Positions 1 to 8,661 are shown, counted from the first letter of the stretch. The stretch: DNA of 64,000 nt from Maricaulis maris MCS10 (GCF_000014745.1 NC_008347.1:1435501-1499500), one strand, 5' to 3'. Numbers and translations: made by a program. The notes: generated by a model from the sequence alone, not told the origin.

Positions 1-147
1 CCGGTTAGATTGAATGTCGAAATCGAGTTCAATCGCCGTGATGGCTGTGAGCTAGCTCCGCCGCCAGGCTTGATGTATCCCGGCAGGAGTGGCGACGCGA
101 TTTTGTACGGGCAAACGGGTACCACTTCGTCGGAAGAGGACGAGTAA
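1..147 (+). CDS. C-terminal end of an unknown gene (partial)
   Basis: An open frame enters from the left edge and stops with TAA at 145-147, five bases before the cupin gene. The 48 visible residues end in an acidic tail (TSSEEDE). No family motif is visible, so I assign no function. Its tight spacing to the following co-directional gene suggests it belongs to the same transcript as the SUF genes. SufB is not in the window and would be expected somewhere upstream, but this tail does not look like SufB to me. Confidence 0.5.
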   Translation, partial: PVRLNVEIEFNRRDGCELAPPPGLMYPGRSGDAILYGQTGTTSSEEDE

Positions 148-152
148 CACCA

Positions 153-644
153 ATGGCCCGCTCTCCCATCACCCATATAGACGACGCGCCGCTGGAAAAC
201 CTGGCCCATGGCGAGACCTTCTCGGCCGACCTGGCACCGCTCGGGCCGTTGATCGGCCTGCAGCAACTCGGCTGTTCGCTGGCCATTGTACCGCCGGGCA
301 AGACGGCTTTTCCCTATCACAATCACCACGCCATCGAGGAGGCGATCATCATCCTTGAAGGCGAGGGCACCTATAGATTTGGCGAGGACCGCCACACCGT
401 GCGCGCCGGCCATGTCCTGGCCGCGCCGACCGGTGGCCGCGACGTAGCGCATCAATTGCTCAATACCGGTGCAGCCGACCTCAAATACATCTGTGTTTCG
501 ACCCAACAGCCGGTCGATGTGGTCGAGTATCCGGACTCAAACAAGGTCGGGGCCGTACATTGGTCGCCGACCGATGATGACGCCATTTTCCGGCACCGCG
601 CCTTTGCGGCCGAGCCGGTGGATTACTGGGAAGGTGAGGACTGA
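153..644 (+). CDS. Cupin domain protein
   Basis: A 163-residue single-domain protein with a cupin fold. The first cupin motif is seen around residues 52-72 (YHNHHAIEEAIIILEGEG), with the HxH-type metal ligands and the following acidic residues. The second motif region follows near residues 85-105 (AGHVLAAPTGG...AHQL). Cupins of this size bind a metal and may act as small-molecule isomerases, dioxygenases or sensors; the substrate cannot be read from the sequence. The gene lies inside the SUF-gene string, five bases after the preceding stop and one base before the next start codon, so it is almost certainly co-transcribed. A role in Fe-S or metal metabolism is only a guess from position. Confidence 0.85.
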   Translation: MARSPITHIDDAPLENLAHGETFSADLAPLGPLIGLQQLGCSLAIVPPGKTAFPYHNHHAIEEAIIILEGEGTYRFGEDRHTVRAGHVLAAPTGGRDVAHQLLNTGAADLKYICVSTQQPVDVVEYPDSNKVGAVHWSPTDDDAIFRHRAFAAEPVDYWEGED

Positions 645-645
645 G

Positions 646-1323
646 ATGGGTGTGTTCATGCAAGCCGCTGCTGTTCTGATGCTGGGCGGTCTCGCCGCCG
701 GGATTGCCGTGTCGCAGTCCGGGCGCGATGGCGCGTCGATTGTCGAGGAAACTGTCCCGGCCTGCGATCAGGCCGAGTATGACGGGGCGCATCAGGACTG
801 TGTCCTGCAGCTCGCAAATGGCTTGCTCGTCGTGCGCGTGTCTGAAGGTGGAACTGATGAGTGGGGCGATCCGATCGAGCGCGCGGATCTCAGTTTCCAC
901 CGGGCCGATGGCTTTACCCAGTCTTTCGACGGTACGCTCGGATCGAGCTTCATGCAGCCGACTGCAGAAGACGTTGATGGCGATGGCGATCTGGACCTCC
1001 TGCTGCCGCAGGCGACCGGCAATGTGAACACGACCTCCCAGGTCTGGCTGCAAGGCGAAACGGGCTTTGTCGCGGCCGGGAGCATCAACGGGATCGGTAT
1101 TGAACCAGTAGGCGGCGGCCTTATGTCCGTAGCGGCACGGTCCAGCGCGGCCGAGTGGGAGACGACCTACTACATCGCACGCGACAACCGATTGATTGGC
1201 CTTTTCAGCGTCTCCACCGACTTCTCCGACGGAAGTTGTGCGGTCAATGACTGGGATGGCGGACTGGCCGAGGCCGGGATGACACTCGACGACGCCACAG
1301 CGCGCTTTTGCGACGCCGACTGA
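646..1323 (+). CDS. Secreted protein with FG-GAP/EF-hand-like calcium motif
   Basis: I choose the ATG at 646 because it directly follows the cupin stop at 642-644 and gives a 225-residue protein with an N-terminal hydrophobic stretch (residues 5-20) that looks like a signal peptide. A second ATG at 658 would also keep it. Near residue 108 there is a DxDxDGDLD-type loop (DVDGDGDLDLLLP), the calcium-binding signature of FG-GAP/VCBS repeats. Only one clear copy is present, so it would be a short member. Cysteines near residues 40, 51, 205 and 222 could form disulfides. An exported protein in the middle of a cytosolic Fe-S assembly cluster is unexpected; I cannot name its role. Confidence 0.75.
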   Translation: MGVFMQAAAVLMLGGLAAGIAVSQSGRDGASIVEETVPACDQAEYDGAHQDCVLQLANGLLVVRVSEGGTDEWGDPIERADLSFHRADGFTQSFDGTLGSSFMQPTAEDVDGDGDLDLLLPQATGNVNTTSQVWLQGETGFVAAGSINGIGIEPVGGGLMSVAARSSAAEWETTYYIARDNRLIGLFSVSTDFSDGSCAVNDWDGGLAEAGMTLDDATARFCDAD

Positions 1324-1360
1324 ACACACCTGACACGCCGACAAGAAGAACGAGACGAAG

Positions 1361-2125
1361 ATGCTGAAGATCAACGACCTCAAATGCAAAGTCGAAACCC
1401 AGGACGGCGAAGAGAAGGCGATCCTGAAAGGGTTGTCGCTCGAAGTGCCGGCTGGCGAGGTCCACGCGATCATGGGGCCGAACGGGTCTGGCAAGTCGAC
1501 CCTGTCCTATGTCCTGACGGGCCGCGACGGCTATGAGGTCACCGGCGGTGAGATGCGCTTTGCCGACGAAGACCTTGCAGAGCTGGCCCCGGAAGAACGT
1601 GCCGCCCTGGGCCTTTACCTGTCCTTCCAGTATCCGGTCGAGATCCCGGGCGTGCCGACCATCACCTTCCTCAAGGAAGCCCTCAATGCCCAGCGCGCCA
1701 CGCGCGGCGAGGAAGAGGTCACGGCGCCGGAATTCATGAAGCTGATCCGCGCGAAGGCGAAACAGCTCAATGTGTCGATGGACATGCTCAAGCGGGCGGT
1801 GAATGTCGGCTTTTCCGGTGGTGAGAAGAAGCGGATGGAAATCCTCCAGGCGCTGGTGCTGGAACCCAAATTCCTGATCCTCGACGAGACCGATAGTGGC
1901 CTCGATATTGATGCCCTCAAGATTGTGTCCGACGGCGTCAACGCCCTGCGCTCGCCTGAGCGCGGCATGTTGGTGATCACGCATTATCAGCGCCTGCTCG
2001 ACCACATCACGCCGGACGTGGTCCACGTCATGGCCAATGGCCGCATCGTCAAATCCGGTGGGCCGGAACTGGCCCGCGAGCTGGAAGCCGAAGGCTATGA
2101 CAAATATCTCGGCGAGGCGGCCTGA
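1361..2125 (+). CDS. sufC: Fe-S assembly ATPase SufC
   Basis: A 254-residue ABC-type ATPase of the SUF system, which powers the SufBCD scaffold during Fe-S cluster assembly in the cytosol. Walker A (GPNGSGKST) is at residues 39-47, the ABC signature (FSGGEKKRMEIL) near 150-161, and Walker B with the SufC-typical LDETDSGLDIDAL near 173-185. It has no membrane segments, as expected for this soluble ABC protein. The start follows a purine-rich stretch (AAGAAGAACGAGACGAAG). The stop is 3 bases before sufD, so the two are translationally close. Confidence 0.97.
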   Translation: MLKINDLKCKVETQDGEEKAILKGLSLEVPAGEVHAIMGPNGSGKSTLSYVLTGRDGYEVTGGEMRFADEDLAELAPEERAALGLYLSFQYPVEIPGVPTITFLKEALNAQRATRGEEEVTAPEFMKLIRAKAKQLNVSMDMLKRAVNVGFSGGEKKRMEILQALVLEPKFLILDETDSGLDIDALKIVSDGVNALRSPERGMLVITHYQRLLDHITPDVVHVMANGRIVKSGGPELARELEAEGYDKYLGEAA

Positions 2126-2128
2126 CGC

Positions 2129-3157
2129 ATGACCGCAACGCTGACCCATACACCGGCCGAACAGGCCCTGATCGACGTACTCGACGGCGCGACCGGCTGG
2201 AGCGCACAATTGCGCGAAGCGACGCGCAAGGACGGCCTGCCAACCCGTCGCCACGAATTGTGGAAATGGTCCGACCTGCGCCGCGCTGCCAATGACGTGA
2301 CGACAGCAGGAATGCTCGAGGTAACGGGAGCCGATGCCCTGGCGACCATCGCGGAGGGTGATCGCATCGAGTTGTCTGTCACGGCCTCGGGCGGCGCCTG
2401 TGCGGGTGAGGCCGAACTGGTCGTGCCTGCAGGCGTCAGGCTTACCCTGATCGAGCGCCTGGCCGGTGAGGCCGGGGCGCTGGGCAATTGGCATATGAGC
2501 ATCCGGATCGAGGCCGGCGCATGGCTCGACCGCATCGTTGTCGCTGATCATCATCAGGCTGCGGTTTTTGTCGGGTCGGCGGAGATCACGCTGGCAGAGG
2601 GCGCTCACCTGAACCAGACCATGATCGATACCGGGGCGAAGCTGTCGCGCAACGAGACCCATATCTATCATCCGGGGCAGGGCGCGACCGTCGATCTGGG
2701 TGGTGCCTATGTCCTCGCGGCGGGGCGTCACGCTGACACTACGACTGTTGTCCATCACGCCGGCCCTGGCTGTCAGACAAAGCAGCTCGTCAAGGGTGCA
2801 GTCGCGTCTGGCGGCCATGGCGTCTTCCAGGGCAAATTCATCGTCGACCGGATCGCCCAGCAAACCGATGCGCGGATGACGCACCGGGCCCTCATGCTCG
2901 GCGAGAAGGCCGAGATCGATGCCAAGCCCGAGCTGGAGATCTATGCCGACGATGTCCAGTGCGCGCACGGTAACGCCCTCGGCACGCTGGACGAAACGGC
3001 GCTCTTCTATATGCGCCAGCGCGGTCTACCTGAAGTCAAGGCGCGGGCCCTGCTGATTGAAAGCTATCTTGCCGAACCACTGGACATGATCAGCGATGAA
3101 GCCTTGCGCGAGGAACTCAAGTCGATCCTGCGTCAACGACTGGGAGCGCTGTCATGA
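2129..3157 (+). CDS. sufD: Fe-S assembly scaffold protein SufD
   Basis: A 342-residue SufD protein, the partner of SufB in the SufBC2D scaffold. The right-handed beta-helix core covers about residues 90-290. The family's conserved C-terminal stretch is clear: HRALMLGEKAEIDAKPELEI near 252-271, followed by CAHGNALGTLDE. It is shorter than E. coli SufD (about 420 residues), mostly because the N-terminal helical part is reduced, which is usual in alphaproteobacteria. Its last bases overlap the sufS start (ATGA, 3154-3157), indicating coupled translation. Confidence 0.95.
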   Translation: MTATLTHTPAEQALIDVLDGATGWSAQLREATRKDGLPTRRHELWKWSDLRRAANDVTTAGMLEVTGADALATIAEGDRIELSVTASGGACAGEAELVVPAGVRLTLIERLAGEAGALGNWHMSIRIEAGAWLDRIVVADHHQAAVFVGSAEITLAEGAHLNQTMIDTGAKLSRNETHIYHPGQGATVDLGGAYVLAAGRHADTTTVVHHAGPGCQTKQLVKGAVASGGHGVFQGKFIVDRIAQQTDARMTHRALMLGEKAEIDAKPELEIYADDVQCAHGNALGTLDETALFYMRQRGLPEVKARALLIESYLAEPLDMISDEALREELKSILRQRLGALS

Positions 3158-4395
3158 CCGCGCAGTCCGCCATCAAGGCGCCGCTGAACATTGATGCTAT
3201 CCGCGCGGAGTTCCCGATCCTGCAGCGGGAAATCAACGGCTATCCCCTTCGCTATCTCGACAATGCGGCCTCGGCACAAAAGCCGGAATTCGTGATCGAG
3301 AGCATTGCGGGCGTCTACCGGGCCTCCTACGCGAATGTGCATCGCGGACTCCATACGCTGGCCAATGAGACCACCGAGGAGTTCGAGAAATCCCGCGAGG
3401 ATGTGCGCCGTTTTTTGAACGCGCCGCGCAGCGAGGAGATCGTCTTTACGCGCGGCTCGACCGAAGCGATCAATCTGGTTGCCCACTCTTTCGGCCAATT
3501 ACTGCAGCAAGGTGACGAGATCATCATCTCGCAGATGGAGCACCATTCGAACATTGTGCCCTGGCGCTTACTCGCTGATTCAAAAGGGTTGAACTTGCGA
3601 TGGGCACCGGTCACCGATAGTGGTGAACTGGATTATCCACAATTGGCAGACATGGTTAATGAGCGGACGCGACTGATCGCCATCTCGCACATGTCGAATG
3701 TCACCGGCACGATCAACGACGCGGCACGGATCGTCGAGATCGCGCGATCCCGCAGCGTGCCGGTCTTGCTCGATGGCTCGCAATCAGCGGTCCATCTGCC
3801 CGTCGATGTTCAGGCACTGGATTGCGACTTTTTCGTCTTCACCGGTCACAAGCTCTACGGCCCGTCCGGTATCGGCGCCCTCTATGCCAAGGGTGACTGG
3901 CTCGACCGGCTACCCCCCTATATGGGCGGCGGCGAGATGATTGCAGACGTGTATGAGGACCGGGTCACCTTTGCCGATGTGCCGCACAAATTTGAAGCCG
4001 GAACGCCGGCCATTGCCGACGCGATCGGTCTGGGCGCCGCCATCCGCTGGCTCGAGCGTCATGACCGCATGGCGGTGCTGGAACATGAGCGCGCCCTGAT
4101 GGATCGGGCGATGGCCGGTCTGGCAGAAATTGACGGTCTGCGCGTTGTGGGAACCGCCCAGGACAAGGGCGCGATCATCTCCTTCACCCTCGATGGCGCG
4201 CACCCGCACGACGTGGCGCAGATCCTCGACAAGTACGGGGTTGCCGTGCGGGCCGGGCATCATTGTGCCCAACCCCTGATGCGCCGCATGGGTGTCAGCT
4301 CGACCGCGCGCGCCAGTTTCGCCATCTACAACACAATTGAAGAGGCCGATGCGTTTGTCGACGCATTGAAAAAGGCCCGCGACTTCCTCATCTAG
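3154..4395 (+). CDS. sufS: Cysteine desulfurase SufS
   Basis: A 413-residue class V aminotransferase-fold cysteine desulfurase (group II, SufS type) that takes sulfur from cysteine for Fe-S assembly. The PLP lysine is K233 in FTGHKLYGPSGIG. The catalytic cysteine is C371 in RAGHHCAQPLM, the motif of the SufS/CsdA group, not the longer IscS loop. The EMEHHSN motif lies near residue 128. The gene overlaps sufD by four bases and is followed 8 bases later by sufT. SufE is not in the window. Confidence 0.97.
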   Translation: MTAQSAIKAPLNIDAIRAEFPILQREINGYPLRYLDNAASAQKPEFVIESIAGVYRASYANVHRGLHTLANETTEEFEKSREDVRRFLNAPRSEEIVFTRGSTEAINLVAHSFGQLLQQGDEIIISQMEHHSNIVPWRLLADSKGLNLRWAPVTDSGELDYPQLADMVNERTRLIAISHMSNVTGTINDAARIVEIARSRSVPVLLDGSQSAVHLPVDVQALDCDFFVFTGHKLYGPSGIGALYAKGDWLDRLPPYMGGGEMIADVYEDRVTFADVPHKFEAGTPAIADAIGLGAAIRWLERHDRMAVLEHERALMDRAMAGLAEIDGLRVVGTAQDKGAIISFTLDGAHPHDVAQILDKYGVAVRAGHHCAQPLMRRMGVSSTARASFAIYNTIEEADAFVDALKKARDFLI

Positions 4396-4403
4396 GTAGG
4401 ACC

Positions 4404-4820
4404 ATGACCGAACAATCCACCCGTGACGTGATCGATCTGTCGACGCCCGCCGATGCGCCGGCCACCGCTCCTGCCAGGCCGGCGGACGGAACTGGCGCGA
4501 TTCCGGCTGACGAGCTGGCCCGGATCACCGACGCCGTCGTCGAGGCATTGAAGTCTGTCTATGACCCGGAAATCCCGGTTGATATCTATGAGCTGGGTTT
4601 GATCTACAAGGTCGATCTGGAAGACGACCGGACCCTCAAGGTCCAGATGTCCCTGACCGCGCCGGGTTGCCCGGTTGCGGGTGAAATGCCGGGATGGGTC
4701 CAGGAAGCGGTCGAGAAGGTGGACGGGGTGGAGAAGGCTCTGGTCGACCTGACCTTCGAACCGCCCTGGACGCCGGACCGGATGTCGGATGAAGCGCGTC
4801 TTGCGCTCAACATGTTCTAG
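4404..4820 (+). CDS. sufT: SUF system DUF59 protein SufT
   Basis: A 138-residue protein of the MIP18/DUF59 family, which supports maturation of Fe-S proteins. The family signature DPEIPVDIYELGLIY is at about residues 54-68, and the conserved cysteine lies in APGCPVAGEMP near residue 92. An N-terminal stretch of about 40 residues rich in Ala, Pro, Asp and Thr precedes the domain and is probably disordered. Placement directly between sufS and sufA is the standard alphaproteobacterial arrangement and supports the name. Confidence 0.92.
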   Translation: MTEQSTRDVIDLSTPADAPATAPARPADGTGAIPADELARITDAVVEALKSVYDPEIPVDIYELGLIYKVDLEDDRTLKVQMSLTAPGCPVAGEMPGWVQEAVEKVDGVEKALVDLTFEPPWTPDRMSDEARLALNMF

Positions 4821-4829
4821 GAGACCGAA

Positions 4830-5189
4830 GTGGCTGTTCGTGAGCGACCCAAGGCTGTGAGCCTGACCGAAGCCGCCGCTGAGCGGGTCAAGGCATTGAT
4901 GGCCCAGCGCGGCGCCGGTTTCTTGCGCGTCGGCGTGAAGAATGGCGGCTGCGCCGGCATGGAATACGAGATGGCCTATGTGGATGCGCCCGGACCGCTT
5001 GATGAGCGTGTCGAGGACCACGGTGTGGAGATCGTCCTGGAGTCCAAGGCCCTCCTGTTCCTGCTTGGAACCCAGATCGATTATGAGATTTCGCCTCTTC
5101 ATGCGAAATTCGTGTTCAACAACCCCAACCAGACCGATGCGTGTGGGTGCGGGGAGAGCGTGACGATTGTGCCTGTCAAGGAAGTCTGA
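4830..5189 (+). CDS. sufA: A-type Fe-S carrier SufA
   Basis: A 119-residue HesB/IscA-family protein that carries or transfers Fe-S clusters. The three cluster-binding cysteines are C41 (NGGCAGM) and the pair C105/C107 (ACGCGES). The start is a GTG at 4830, preceded by AGGAGACC, a good ribosome binding site; no ATG fits better. The gene follows sufT after 9 bases. SufA and ErpA/IscA are similar; the SUF location is the main reason for this name. Confidence 0.93.
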   Translation: MAVRERPKAVSLTEAAAERVKALMAQRGAGFLRVGVKNGGCAGMEYEMAYVDAPGPLDERVEDHGVEIVLESKALLFLLGTQIDYEISPLHAKFVFNNPNQTDACGCGESVTIVPVKEV

Positions 5190-5195
5190 CCAGCC

Positions 5196-5786
5196 ATGAA
5201 GCTCATTATATCTGCCACCTCTCCCTATTCCCGCAAATGCCGCGTCATGGTGCACGAGCTGGGTCTTGCGGACCGGGTTGAGGAGATTGAATCACACCCG
5301 TTTGATGACGATCCGGCGCTGCTTCAGGCCAATCCGCTTGGCCGTGTGCCCTGTCTCGTGCTCGATGACGGTCAGGCCTTTACTGAGAGTGCGCTGATTG
5401 CTGATTACTTGTGTGAACAGGCGGAAGTGGCTTGGCCACGGGACTGGAATGACAAACGTCTTGAGGCTCTGGGCAATGGGTTGCTTGATCTGACCGTGGC
5501 CCGACGGGTGGAAATGGTAAGGGATGAGGGCATCCAGTCCGCTTATTGGATCGGACGCCGCGAACGCGGGATCATGCGTGCAGTCGATGAATTGGAAGCG
5601 GGGATGGGCGCACTCGGTACTGTTCTCGCCCAGGGCCCTCTGACGATGGCTGTCGCTCTGTCCTATATGGATTTCCGCTATCCGGAGAGCCAATGGCGAT
5701 CTGGCCGGCCGCGCCTGACGGCGATGCTCGAGGCCTGGGAGGCGAGGCCCAGTTTTGCCAATACCGGACCGCCAGCTCCCGGTTGA
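5196..5786 (+). CDS. Glutathione S-transferase family protein
   Basis: A 196-residue GST-like protein. The N-terminal thioredoxin-fold half begins with SPYSRKCRVMVHEL (residues 8-21), where Ser/Cys at the helix start would contact glutathione. The cis-proline region is GRVPCLVLDD, and the ESALIADYL segment near residue 65 is the usual glutathione gamma-Glu binding turn. The all-helical C-terminal half ends with YMDFRYPE...W. It begins 7 bases after sufA and ends just before a strong terminator, so it is the last gene of this transcript. The substrate is unknown. Confidence 0.88.
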   Translation: MKLIISATSPYSRKCRVMVHELGLADRVEEIESHPFDDDPALLQANPLGRVPCLVLDDGQAFTESALIADYLCEQAEVAWPRDWNDKRLEALGNGLLDLTVARRVEMVRDEGIQSAYWIGRRERGIMRAVDELEAGMGALGTVLAQGPLTMAVALSYMDFRYPESQWRSGRPRLTAMLEAWEARPSFANTGPPAPG

Positions 5787-5790
5787 TATG

Positions 5791-5820
5791 AAAAAAGCCG
5801 CCCGATGGGGCGGCTTTTTT
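5791..5820. terminator. Bidirectional intrinsic terminator
   Basis: A run of six A, a GC-rich stem (GCCGCCC with GGGCGGC around a GATG loop) and a run of T follow the GST-like gene directly. The symmetric A and T runs let it end transcripts from both sides: the SUF operon on the plus strand and the diguanylate cyclase gene on the minus strand, whose stop is at 5845. Confidence 0.9.
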
Positions 5821-5844
5821 ATTTGATGATGGCAGTCAATGGAG

Positions 5845-6897
5845 TCAGGCCGCGCTGCGAGACGGGGCGCGGCTGTTGTCGACCGTGGTCCGGTTGCGCC
5901 CTTCGGTCTTGGATCGGTAAAGATTGGTGTCCGAGCGTTCAATCAGTTCCTCGATCGATTCGCCTTCGTGATAGGTCGCGATCCCGAGAGAAACGGTGAT
6001 ATTGCCCAAGTCTTCATTGGTCGATTTGCGAAGAAGTTTTTTCGACTCAACGGTCTTGCGAATTTTTTCGGCAACCTGTTCGGCGACATTCGGTGCGGTG
6101 TTCGGCATCACGATTCCAAACTCCTCACCACCATATCGGGCGACAAGGTGATTTTCGCCAGCATGTCGGGTCAGGCAGCCGGCTACAAAGCGAATAATCT
6201 GGTCGCCGGTCTGATGGCCCCAGGTGTCGTTGAAGCGCTTGAAGAAATCGATATCGCAAAGAATCAGGCTGAGCGGCTGTTTCTTGGTATCCGCGTCGCG
6301 GCGGGCGCGGCGCAGGGATTCGTCAAAACGCTTGCGATTGGCAATGCCGGTGAGGGCATCCGTCATCGCTTCTTCACGGACTTTTTCCAGATTGGTCCGA
6401 AGCTGGGTGACTTCGTTCGAGGTCGCCTGCAAGCGGTCCTCGAGGGCCTGGCTGCGACGCTGCATGCGGGCGGTCGCTGAGACAAGGCTCTCGACAAGTT
6501 TTTTCATGCCCGGTGCGTCCGGAGTTGCGGTCAGCTCGTGGCTCGCACCTTCCAGAGCTTTCCCATAGGCAGCGGTGTCGCGCTCGGCCGCTTCAAGTGT
6601 TTCCTGAACAGCGCCAAGTTCGCGGCACATGACGCCGCCGCTTTCCAGAATAGCATCCTGGATGGCTTTCCACTGGAAGTACTGTTCGAACAATTCGTTG
6701 TTGACGGTTTCCGAGAAATCGCCGCCCGATTCGATGTGGTTCTTGAGTGTTTCACAAAGCTCTGGATTGGTGTCGCTGGCGAAGCAGACCCACACGGAAT
6801 AGTTTTCCGGGGTCGGCGCTACGCCGAATTGATCCATGAGATCCAGCGCCTTGAGCGCGAACTCACGTCCTTCTTTGCCAAGCAGTCGACCGTTCAC
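5845..6897 (-). CDS. Diguanylate cyclase (GGDEF domain)
   Basis: Makes cyclic di-GMP from two GTP. The GGDEF domain fills the C-terminal half; the active-site motif is GGEEF at residues 256-260, with the metal-binding CDIDFFKRFND upstream. The N-terminal half is a soluble helical region (FGVAPTPENYSVW near residue 24), followed by a probable coiled coil leading into the catalytic domain; no membrane segment is seen. The frame is open to a TTG at 6963, but I prefer the GTG at 6897 because AGGAAAGGA lies just upstream. The RxxD inhibitory site normally five residues before GGEEF is absent (ENHLVARY instead), so product feedback there is unlikely. Confidence 0.9.
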   Translation of the reverse strand: MNGRLLGKEGREFALKALDLMDQFGVAPTPENYSVWVCFASDTNPELCETLKNHIESGGDFSETVNNELFEQYFQWKAIQDAILESGGVMCRELGAVQETLEAAERDTAAYGKALEGASHELTATPDAPGMKKLVESLVSATARMQRRSQALEDRLQATSNEVTQLRTNLEKVREEAMTDALTGIANRKRFDESLRRARRDADTKKQPLSLILCDIDFFKRFNDTWGHQTGDQIIRFVAGCLTRHAGENHLVARYGGEEFGIVMPNTAPNVAEQVAEKIRKTVESKKLLRKSTNEDLGNITVSLGIATYHEGESIEELIERSDTNLYRSKTEGRNRTTVDNSRAPSRSAA

Positions 6898-6982
6898 CAG
6901 AAAGTCCTTTCCTGCGGAGGCGAATAACTTCGCCCTGCGGTTAACGAGGAAGCTAACCGGCAAACGGAAAGAAGAGGTAAAA

Positions 6983-7023
6983 ATTGGTCATAGCGTATGA
7001 GTTGGAGTCACCCACTGACCAAT
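6983..7023 (-). terminator. Possible terminator of the DEAD-box gene
   Basis: An 8-base inverted repeat (ATTGGTCA with TGACCAAT, 25-base spacer with a weaker inner stem GTTGG/CCCAC) lies 28 bases beyond the helicase stop. On the minus strand it is followed by TTTTT. The stem is AT-rich for this genome, so the call is tentative. Confidence 0.4.
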
Positions 7024-7051
7024 ACCCTGTCGCAAGGGGACGGGGGTGAGC

Positions 7052-8548
7052 TTACCGATCTGCGTTCATAAAACTGGGGACATGGTCGCCAAAACCGATG
7101 GTCGAACGTTCTTTGTCCTGACCTCGGTCGCGCTTCGACCCGGACCGGCGGTTTGATTGCCGCTTGCTGGGAGATGTGTTTTCACGAGCCGTTTCAGTGT
7201 CCTGAGCCTGCTTGACCGGGGCGGTGTCCACGATTGCGGCGTCCGCAGTTTCTGGCTCAGCGGCCGGAGAAGGGGTTTTCGGCGGGGCTTCGGCCTCAGC
7301 GGATTTGCGAGAAACGCGTGGCTTTCTTGTGCGTGTCCGTGTCGACGCTGTTTTTGGCGCAGCCGCTTCTGACTTGGCGTCGGGTGACGACGCTTTGGAC
7401 GCCGGCGCGTCGCCATTGCCGTCCAGAACCAGCTCCGGAATCTCTTCCTTGATGAGCTTCAGCACCGCGGCGAGTGATTTTTCATCGCCCGGCGCAAAAA
7501 TCGTGACCGATTCACCGGATTTGCCGGCGCGCCCGGTGCGGCCAATCCGGTGCACATAATCATCGGCATGGTGGGGCATGTCGTAGTTGAAGACGTGGCT
7601 GACATCGGGAATGTCGAGACCGCGTGCGGCCACATCGCTGGCCACCAGGAAGCGGAGTGTGCCGGCCTTGAAGTCGGCGAGCGTTGCTGTGCGGGCCGAT
7701 TGATCGAGATCGCCATGGATGGGCGCAGCTGAAAAACCGTGGCGCTGGAGCGAGCGGGCCACAACGTCGACATCGCGTTTGCGATTGGAGAAGATGATAC
7801 CGTTTTTCACGCCTTCGCGTGACATCGCCTGACGCAGGGCGAGGCGTTTGGCCTTCGCCGAATTGTCTGTCAGGCGGATCATCAGCTGTGTGATATTGGC
7901 GCCGGTCTGGGCCGGGCGGGAGACTTCGACACGCTCGGGATCGCGCAGGAAACGGTCGACCAGGCTCTGGATTTCCTTCGGCATCGTGGCCGAGAAGAAC
8001 AGGGTCTGGCGTCGCGGAGCCGGCGGCACCAGCGAGAAGATTTTCTCGAGATCCGGGATGAAGCCCATGTCCAGCATGCGGTCGGCCTCATCGACCACCA
8101 GCATCTGAACGCCGGTCATCAGGAGTTTGCCACGGCCGAAATGATCGAGCAGGCGACCGGGGGTCGCGATCAGGACGTCGGCGCCCTTATTGAGGATTTC
8201 TTCCTGCGGTCCAAAGGCCACGCCGCCGATCAGCAGGGCCATCGAGAGTTTCTGGCCCTTGGAATAGGTTTCGAAATTCTCGGCACACTGGGCCGCCAGT
8301 TCGCGCGTCGGTGCAATGATCAGGGAGCGAGGCATGCGGGCCTTCGCCCGGCCACGCGACAGGCGCTCGATCAGTGGCAGCGTGAAGGAGGCCGTCTTGC
8401 CGGTACCGGTTTGGGCAATGCCAAGCACGTCGCGCCCGGCAAGCGCCGCAGGAATGGCGCCGGCCTGGATCGGGGTCGGTTCGCTATAGCCAGCCTCTTG
8501 GATGGCTTCGAGTAGTTTTGGGCTCAGACCCAGTTCTGCGAACGTCAT
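7052..8548 (-). CDS. DEAD-box RNA helicase, RhlE-like
   Basis: A 498-residue ATP-dependent RNA helicase. In order: Q motif (SEPTPIQ, near residue 22), Walker A (AQTGTGKT), PTRELA, GG, TPGRLLD, DEAD (VVDEADRMLD), SAT, the RecA2 motifs ARGLDIPDV and HRIGRTGRAG near residue 340. After about residue 375 comes a 120-residue tail rich in Lys, Arg, Ala, Pro and Ser that should be disordered and bind RNA, ending in GFGDHVPSFM. Probable jobs are ribosome assembly or cold-shock RNA remodelling; the exact class (RhlE or another) is inferred from overall length and motif spacing. It is the first gene of its own unit; a GC hairpin lies upstream of its start. Confidence 0.93.
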   Translation of the reverse strand: MTFAELGLSPKLLEAIQEAGYSEPTPIQAGAIPAALAGRDVLGIAQTGTGKTASFTLPLIERLSRGRAKARMPRSLIIAPTRELAAQCAENFETYSKGQKLSMALLIGGVAFGPQEEILNKGADVLIATPGRLLDHFGRGKLLMTGVQMLVVDEADRMLDMGFIPDLEKIFSLVPPAPRRQTLFFSATMPKEIQSLVDRFLRDPERVEVSRPAQTGANITQLMIRLTDNSAKAKRLALRQAMSREGVKNGIIFSNRKRDVDVVARSLQRHGFSAAPIHGDLDQSARTATLADFKAGTLRFLVASDVAARGLDIPDVSHVFNYDMPHHADDYVHRIGRTGRAGKSGESVTIFAPGDEKSLAAVLKLIKEEIPELVLDGNGDAPASKASSPDAKSEAAAPKTASTRTRTRKPRVSRKSAEAEAPPKTPSPAAEPETADAAIVDTAPVKQAQDTETARENTSPSKRQSNRRSGSKRDRGQDKERSTIGFGDHVPSFMNADR

Positions 8549-8578
8549 GGCATCCTTTGGCTTGACCTGAAATCAGGA

Positions 8579-8603
8579 CGGCCGCGCCGTAGTGGCGCGG
8601 CCG
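8579..8603. other. GC-rich hairpin upstream of the DEAD-box gene
   Basis: A perfect 10-bp stem (CGGCCGCGCC with GGCGCGGCCG, GTAGT loop) stands between the amidohydrolase stop and the helicase start on the minus strand. No T run follows on either side, so it is not a standard intrinsic terminator. It could lie in the helicase 5' leader or form a terminator without a U tract. Confidence 0.5.
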
Positions 8604-8661
8604 CTTGGTGAGCGCAAAATACGGTGGCCCCGCTGCAAGTCAACGCAACAAGGCTGAACCG

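Noticed and set aside
6938-6960. A CtrA box near the diguanylate cyclase start (GGTTAACGAGGAAGCTAACC)
   Set aside because: The TTAA half sites are not spaced by seven bases, so it does not fit TTAA-N7-TTAA.
8579-8603. The GC hairpin as terminator of the amidohydrolase operon
   Set aside because: No T run follows on the minus strand, so I list it only as a hairpin.
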